Shown here: piece after piece, positions 5,649 to 8,857 of the stretch
Numbering within the stretch: the stretch's first letter is position 1
Layout of the letters: each line of letters starts with the position of its first letter
Source of the DNA: Verrucomicrobiota bacterium
GTDB lineage: Bacteria; Verrucomicrobiota; Verrucomicrobiia; Chthoniobacterales; UBA10450
NCBI GenBank assembly: GCA_003219335.1
Contig: QHOF01000086.1
Span: forward strand, 1-8,857
DNA: 8,857 nucleotides
Reading direction: 5' to 3'
Notes under the pieces: model-generated
The model's input: only the letters and a program-made list of their open reading frames with translations
Told to the model about the DNA's origin: nothing
Databases searched by the model: none
Position numbers and translations under genes: made by a program

Positions 5649-6692
5649 ATGATGCCGAAATCGGCCCGCAAACCCAAGTCAATAGAAGCCCACATGGAAC
5701 CTTCGAATAGCGAAGAGCGCGAACAGCCCGACAAGCCGCCTTTCCCGCGAGAGGACGAGCCTGCGCCGGAGCCGGAGGCTGGCCGGGGTGCGGAGGTTTT
5801 TCAGCCGGACGACTGCTGGAACGCGTCATCGCCCACCTCCGATTGGGCTCAACCGGTGAGCGAAGCTCCGGCCCCAGAAATCGTGCCGCCAAAGGAACCG
5901 GGCACGGCTGATGTTTATTTTTGCGGGCGCACGAGTCTGTTTCCGCTTAACCGCGCGCTGCAAGCCATAGCAAAGGAGAAGCTCACTGGGTTACTGCGAC
6001 TGTTTTTGGATGCGGAGCCGCTGGATCTTCTGGCCCGGGACGGCGAGATCGTTTTGGTCACAACTCGGGACCCGGATCTTTATTGTCAGGAGACGCCGTC
6101 CCTTCTCAGCAATCTCGATACAGATGTTGTGACCAATGCACGGGATCAGCAGAGAGAAAACGGCACGCCGTTCCTGCTCAGGCTTGCCCGCCAGGAATCG
6201 ATCGATCGCGAGCCGGCGCTCGAGTTGATGAAGCAGTATGGGCAAAAGCTTTTCTCTGAAGTTTGGACCACGCAGCGCGCGTGGATGATGTTTGAAAAGA
6301 ACGCGGGCCTCTTAAGCGACTTCGCGGATCTGCTAGGGGAGCCAAATGTAAGCGATTGGGCGCTGGAGACCTTGCGTCTCGTCCAGAATCCTGAACAAAC
6401 CGAAAAGGTCGACCCGGCGTCCATTCCGGCTTACACGAAAGATGGTTTCGAGCGAGTGCAGAAGTTGAAGTTGACGTCGGATGAGGCCCAATTTGCCTCG
6501 CAATTCAACGGCGCGCGTTCCGTGCAGCAAATTGCCAAAAACTTGCGGCTCGATTTGAAATCTGCCCGGCAACTGCTGTTCCGTTTCCTTGCCTTGGAAA
6601 TAGTAGAATGCTGGCCTGCCAGTACAGCGGAAAGACCGGAACCGAAGGGATTGTCGCGGCGCGTTGGGCGATTATTCGGACGCGGCCGATAA
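5649..6692 (+). CDS. DUF4388 (PatA N-terminal-like) domain protein
   Basis: This is a 347-residue soluble protein of unknown function. Residues 1-85 are rich in Pro, Glu and Asp and look disordered. From about 88 to 225 the sequence resembles the DUF4388/PatA N-terminal fold: SLFPLNRALQAIAKEKLTGLLRLFL, then LDLLARDGEIVLVTT (125-139). This is the usual 'decreases into a short helix, then a small sheet ending DG-x-I-V' layout. A C-terminal segment (275-322), LTSDEAQFASQFNGARSVQQIAKNLRLD and onward to LALEIVE, matches the winged-helix-like tail often found with DUF4388. A basic tail, SRRVGRLFGRGR, ends the protein. DUF4388 proteins are common in Deltaproteobacteria and related groups and are often linked to signalling or gliding. 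The start may be ATG 5652. The ROK kinase gene begins 30 bases downstream. Confidence 0.75.
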   Translation: MMPKSARKPKSIEAHMEPSNSEEREQPDKPPFPREDEPAPEPEAGRGAEVFQPDDCWNASSPTSDWAQPVSEAPAPEIVPPKEPGTADVYFCGRTSLFPLNRALQAIAKEKLTGLLRLFLDAEPLDLLARDGEIVLVTTRDPDLYCQETPSLLSNLDTDVVTNARDQQRENGTPFLLRLARQESIDREPALELMKQYGQKLFSEVWTTQRAWMMFEKNAGLLSDFADLLGEPNVSDWALETLRLVQNPEQTEKVDPASIPAYTKDGFERVQKLKLTSDEAQFASQFNGARSVQQIAKNLRLDLKSARQLLFRFLALEIVECWPASTAERPEPKGLSRRVGRLFGRGR

Positions 6693-6693
6693 C

Positions 6694-6709
6694 GTCGCGG
6701 CACCGCGAC
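6694..6709. other. Short hairpin before the ROK kinase gene
   Basis: GTCGCG (6694-6699) and CGCGAC (6704-6709) form a perfect six-base stem around GCAC. It takes up half of the 30 bases between the DUF4388-like gene and the kinase gene, which lacks a clear Shine-Dalgarno sequence. No T run follows, so it is not a classic terminator. It may arise by chance in GC-rich DNA. Confidence 0.35.
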
Positions 6710-6722
6710 CGGGTTCGCGTTC

Positions 6723-7415
6723 ATGAAGAAAAAAATTCTGGTCGTCGATATCGGCGGCACCTGCGTCAAGCTGCTCATGTCAGGGCGTCTCGAGCGCGAA
6801 TTTGCTTCCGGGCGGCAAATGGAGCCGAAGGAGTTCGTCGGCAGATTCAGGCAGGCTGCGCGCGGCTGGAACTTTGACGCAGCCTCAGTTGGTTTCCCGG
6901 CGCCTGTGCGCAAAGCGCGGATTCATGGAAACCCGAAACATCTGGGCAAAGGCTGGATCAGTTTCAATTTTGCGAGATCTCTTGGAGTACCCGTGCGTCT
7001 GGTCAACGACGCAGCCATGCAAGCGCTCGGCAGTTATCTTGGCGACGGGCGGATGCTCTTTTTAGGGCTCGGGACCGGGCTCGGATCGGGGCTGGTCTGG
7101 GACAGAACTGTGATGCCGCTTGAACTGGGTGACCTGCCATATCCGGAAGGAAAAATCATTGAGAATGACCTCGGTATTCCCGGCCTTGACTCGTTAGGCG
7201 AAAAAAAATGGAAAAAAGAAGTGCTGTACGCGGTCCACCAATTGCGGCGAGCATTCATCGCCGATTACGTCGTCCTCGGCGGCGGCCTTGTGCACCGGTT
7301 CCGCCGATTGCCGAAGGGAATTGTGCGCGGCCGAAACGAAAATGCATTCCTCGGCGGAATGCGTTTGTGGGAAACGAAGAGGAATTCGCGCGAGCTGAAG
7401 TGGCGACTGGTGTAG
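6723..7415 (+). CDS. ROK-family kinase, polyphosphate glucokinase-like
   Basis: ROK proteins phosphorylate sugars with ATP or, in polyphosphate glucokinases, with polyphosphate. The 230 residues show the phosphate-1 motif DIGGTCVK (9-16), FPAPVRKARIHGNPKHLGKGW (58-78) at the substrate-loop position, the catalytic NDAAMQALG (95-103) with Asp96, the nucleotide motif LGLGTGLGSGLV (114-125), and VVLGGGLV (183-190). The zinc motif CxCGxxGC of typical ROK glucokinases is absent, as in polyphosphate glucokinases, which also match the layout and the late NE-x-A-x-x-G-G-M segment (206-213). The sugar-binding E-(I/L)-G-H motif reads ELGD (134-137), so the His is lost. Substrate and phosphate donor are therefore uncertain. 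An A8 run lies at 7201-7208. It probably belongs to an operon with the two upstream genes. Confidence 0.83.
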   Translation: MKKKILVVDIGGTCVKLLMSGRLEREFASGRQMEPKEFVGRFRQAARGWNFDAASVGFPAPVRKARIHGNPKHLGKGWISFNFARSLGVPVRLVNDAAMQALGSYLGDGRMLFLGLGTGLGSGLVWDRTVMPLELGDLPYPEGKIIENDLGIPGLDSLGEKKWKKEVLYAVHQLRRAFIADYVVLGGGLVHRFRRLPKGIVRGRNENAFLGGMRLWETKRNSRELKWRLV

Positions 7416-7435
7416 CCGGAACCTTCGCAGTCCGG
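7416..7435. terminator. Possible bidirectional terminator between convergent genes
   Basis: The 20 bases between the kinase stop (TAG, 7413-7415) and the stop of the convergent gene (7436-7438) begin with CCGGA and end with TCCGG, a five-base inverted repeat that one further C-G pair can extend around a bulged A. On the plus strand it is followed by TTATTTC, a modest T-rich tract. Position and symmetry suggest a terminator, but the stem is short. Confidence 0.35.
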
Positions 7436-8299
7436 TTATTTCGGCCGATGGTAACGTTGGAAGTAATACACGATGCTTACACTGGCCTGAAACCTCTTTG
7501 CGCTGCCACTGAGCGATTTTCCCAATGTGGCACTGAGAACAATCGGGACCTTTGAAAGGCGTTTCGCAACGCCGGCAGTCACCGTGTGACTCCATCGGTC
7601 GCCATTCTCAAAATCGATGCTCGCCGTGTATTTCGCGTTGATCGACCAGGCTTGCGGAAAAATTAACGTGGCCGGTAGCGACAGCTCAAGGTAACGTTGT
7701 GGCCGAACACCATCTTCTTCGGCAATGGAATGATTGTAGTCGGCACTGAAACTCGCGCTGAACCACCTTGTAAAGTCGTGCGCGATTCCCCAACCGGGCT
7801 TTAAACGCCAGACCTCTTCAGCAAGTGCGCGATCTGACGCGGTATCGGCGTGCAACTCGATGCCACCGGCAGTGCGCCAGGTGTCGTTCAAACGAAACGC
7901 GGTGCCCGCCCCAATTTCGGCGTCGCCAACACCGCCGACCTCAGCGTAATCTGATGCTTGATCACTTCGATGATAAGCAAAGGGCAACCTGAAACGTATG
8001 CCCAAGTCTTGCGACTCACCCACACGCCAGGCCCACTGCGCCGCCAGCGTCCAGGTTACCTTTTCCGCACCCTCTTTGAAGTGGTCCCACCCTGTGTCCA
8101 GCGACACGCGGTTGCCGATGATGGTCTGATCATTTAGCTGTTTCAATTCATCTGCCACTACCGGATTAGGAGGCGGGTCAACTGCGGCGACTGGAGCAGA
8201 CGGAAGTAGCAGCAGCGTGAAAAGCAGGAACGAGAAAAAGAATGCGCCGAGACGGGAAAAACAGCATGCACGAGTGCGACGAACGATGTTGGCAGGCAC
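7436..8299 (-). CDS. Secreted, probably outer-membrane beta-barrel protein
   Basis: This 287-residue protein starts with a long signal peptide: basic residues 1-10, a hydrophobic core near 18-33, and a likely cleavage after APVAA (about residue 39), then a Pro-rich mature N-terminus. The mature part alternates polar and hydrophobic residues with many aromatics (LGIRFRLPFAYH, WFSASFSADYNH, YLELSLPATLIF, SVSIVYYF), as expected for amphipathic beta strands. It contains VGGVGDAEIGAG (121-132), which recalls the GLGD motif of the MetA-pathway phenol degradation (PF13557) 'transporter' family. That family call is tentative and no substrate can be named. The start is a GTG at 8299. An in-frame TAG lies just upstream, no ATG fits, and no Shine-Dalgarno sequence is visible. 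It follows the DUF4239 gene by 38 bases. Confidence 0.78.
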   Translation of the reverse strand: MPANIVRRTRACCFSRLGAFFFSFLLFTLLLLPSAPVAAVDPPPNPVVADELKQLNDQTIIGNRVSLDTGWDHFKEGAEKVTWTLAAQWAWRVGESQDLGIRFRLPFAYHRSDQASDYAEVGGVGDAEIGAGTAFRLNDTWRTAGGIELHADTASDRALAEEVWRLKPGWGIAHDFTRWFSASFSADYNHSIAEEDGVRPQRYLELSLPATLIFPQAWSINAKYTASIDFENGDRWSHTVTAGVAKRLSKVPIVLSATLGKSLSGSAKRFQASVSIVYYFQRYHRPK

Positions 8300-8337
8300 G
8301 CGCTATACAAGGATGAGAGGTTAATGCGGGCCCGCGT

Positions 8338-8857
8338 TTAGTGGGTCTCTTCGATGAGATGAGCCAACGTCTTTATCATCGGGTCGCTGGGAACTCGAAC
8401 AATGCCGGCAAATGGGTAGTCGAGTTCCAGGATGATGAAAACGGCGCAGGCGACCGAGAACGCGCCAGCGATCAGGGCGAGAGTGCTTGTCGCGTTGGCC
8501 GGCGCCAGCAGGCCAAAGCCCAGGAAGATTACTACCAGCCAGATGACCAGCGCGATCAGCAACGGCTTCGAAACCGACGAAACGGCCTGCGCTTGCAGCA
8601 GCGCGCGAACCTCAGCGAGTTGCACCATGAGAGCCGCCGCCTGCGTCTTAAGAGCACGTTGCGCGTCATCGCGCGGGGCGAGACGACTAATGGCCACGTA
8701 AACGGCGTCCCCCATTTGCGGGTTGGGATCTAATCGGACTGGACCACTTCGCTCCGCTGGCCACGTGCGCTGGATTCCATCGGCGATGGCGTCGCGAAGG
8801 GCGCGGCGCGCTTCCGCTGTGTCTGGTCCATAAAGCGTCAGCACACGATCGAGTAAG
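8338..8857 (-). CDS. DUF4239 (bestrophin-like) membrane protein, 5' end missing
   Basis: The frame is open from the window edge to the TAA at 8338-8340, giving 173 residues with the N-terminus missing. A GTG at 8844 could serve as a start, but the codons before it (LLDRV, then LTLYGPDTAEARRALRD) continue family-like sequence, so the gene most likely starts outside the window. Conserved features are YGPDTAEAR, a Trp-Pro in RTWPAE, LAPRDDAQRALKTQA, and two C-terminal membrane helices (PLLIALVIWLVVIFLGFGLL and STLALIAGAFSVACAVFIIL), followed by ELDYPFAGIVRVPSDPM. This matches the C-terminal half of DUF4239, a bestrophin-like inner-membrane family of unknown function. The outer-membrane protein gene follows 38 bases downstream on the same strand. 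Confidence 0.85.
   Translation of the reverse strand, partial: LLDRVLTLYGPDTAEARRALRDAIADGIQRTWPAERSGPVRLDPNPQMGDAVYVAISRLAPRDDAQRALKTQAAALMVQLAEVRALLQAQAVSSVSKPLLIALVIWLVVIFLGFGLLAPANATSTLALIAGAFSVACAVFIILELDYPFAGIVRVPSDPMIKTLAHLIEETH

Noticed and set aside
8327..8336. Perfect palindrome GCGGGCCCGC after the DUF4239 stop codon
   Set aside because: It has no spare bases for a loop beyond a three-base stem and no T run follows, so a terminator is not supported; it may be chance in GC-rich DNA.

Overview
The window looks like chromosomal DNA from a GC-rich, Gram-negative bacterium. Verrucomicrobiota, possibly a soil Chthoniobacterales-like lineage, is my best guess. The grounds are the gene content, a probable outer-membrane barrel protein, and three short repeat types of a kind I associate with such genomes (a tandem ATTTGAAAT motif and two double-hairpin palindromic elements). 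This is pattern recognition and was not checked by a search. I see no rRNA, tRNA, CRISPR array, insertion sequence or phage gene.

Left part, minus strand (about 4113 down to 1): a compact housekeeping cluster, transcribed in the order rpmE (ribosomal protein L31), prfA (release factor 1), a 75-residue hypothetical protein, prmC (the methyltransferase that modifies the GGQ glutamine of release factors), murA (first committed step of peptidoglycan synthesis), and a truncated DUF4870-type membrane protein. Pairing prfA with prmC puts a release factor next to its modifying enzyme. rpmE and a murA paralogue also lie near prfA-prmC in Bacillus subtilis.

Middle part, plus strand (4164 to 7415): three closely spaced genes that probably form an operon. 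They encode an AMP-forming adenylating enzyme (acyl-CoA synthetase superfamily), a DUF4388/PatA-N-like protein with a disordered N-terminus, and a short ROK-family kinase resembling polyphosphate glucokinase. I know of no pathway that joins these three. A small inverted repeat fills the 20 bases between the stop codons of the kinase and the convergent gene beyond it.

Right part, minus strand (8857 down to 7436): a 5'-truncated DUF4239 (bestrophin-like) membrane protein, followed by a secreted, probably beta-barrel outer-membrane protein.

No obvious new defence or mobile system is present. The points most worth a second look are: a palindromic two-hairpin element inserted in frame in the adenylating enzyme; a second two-hairpin element placed directly upstream of the prfA start codon; a three-copy ATTTGAAAT repeat read through inside prmC; and a His-to-Asp change in the ROK sugar-binding motif.
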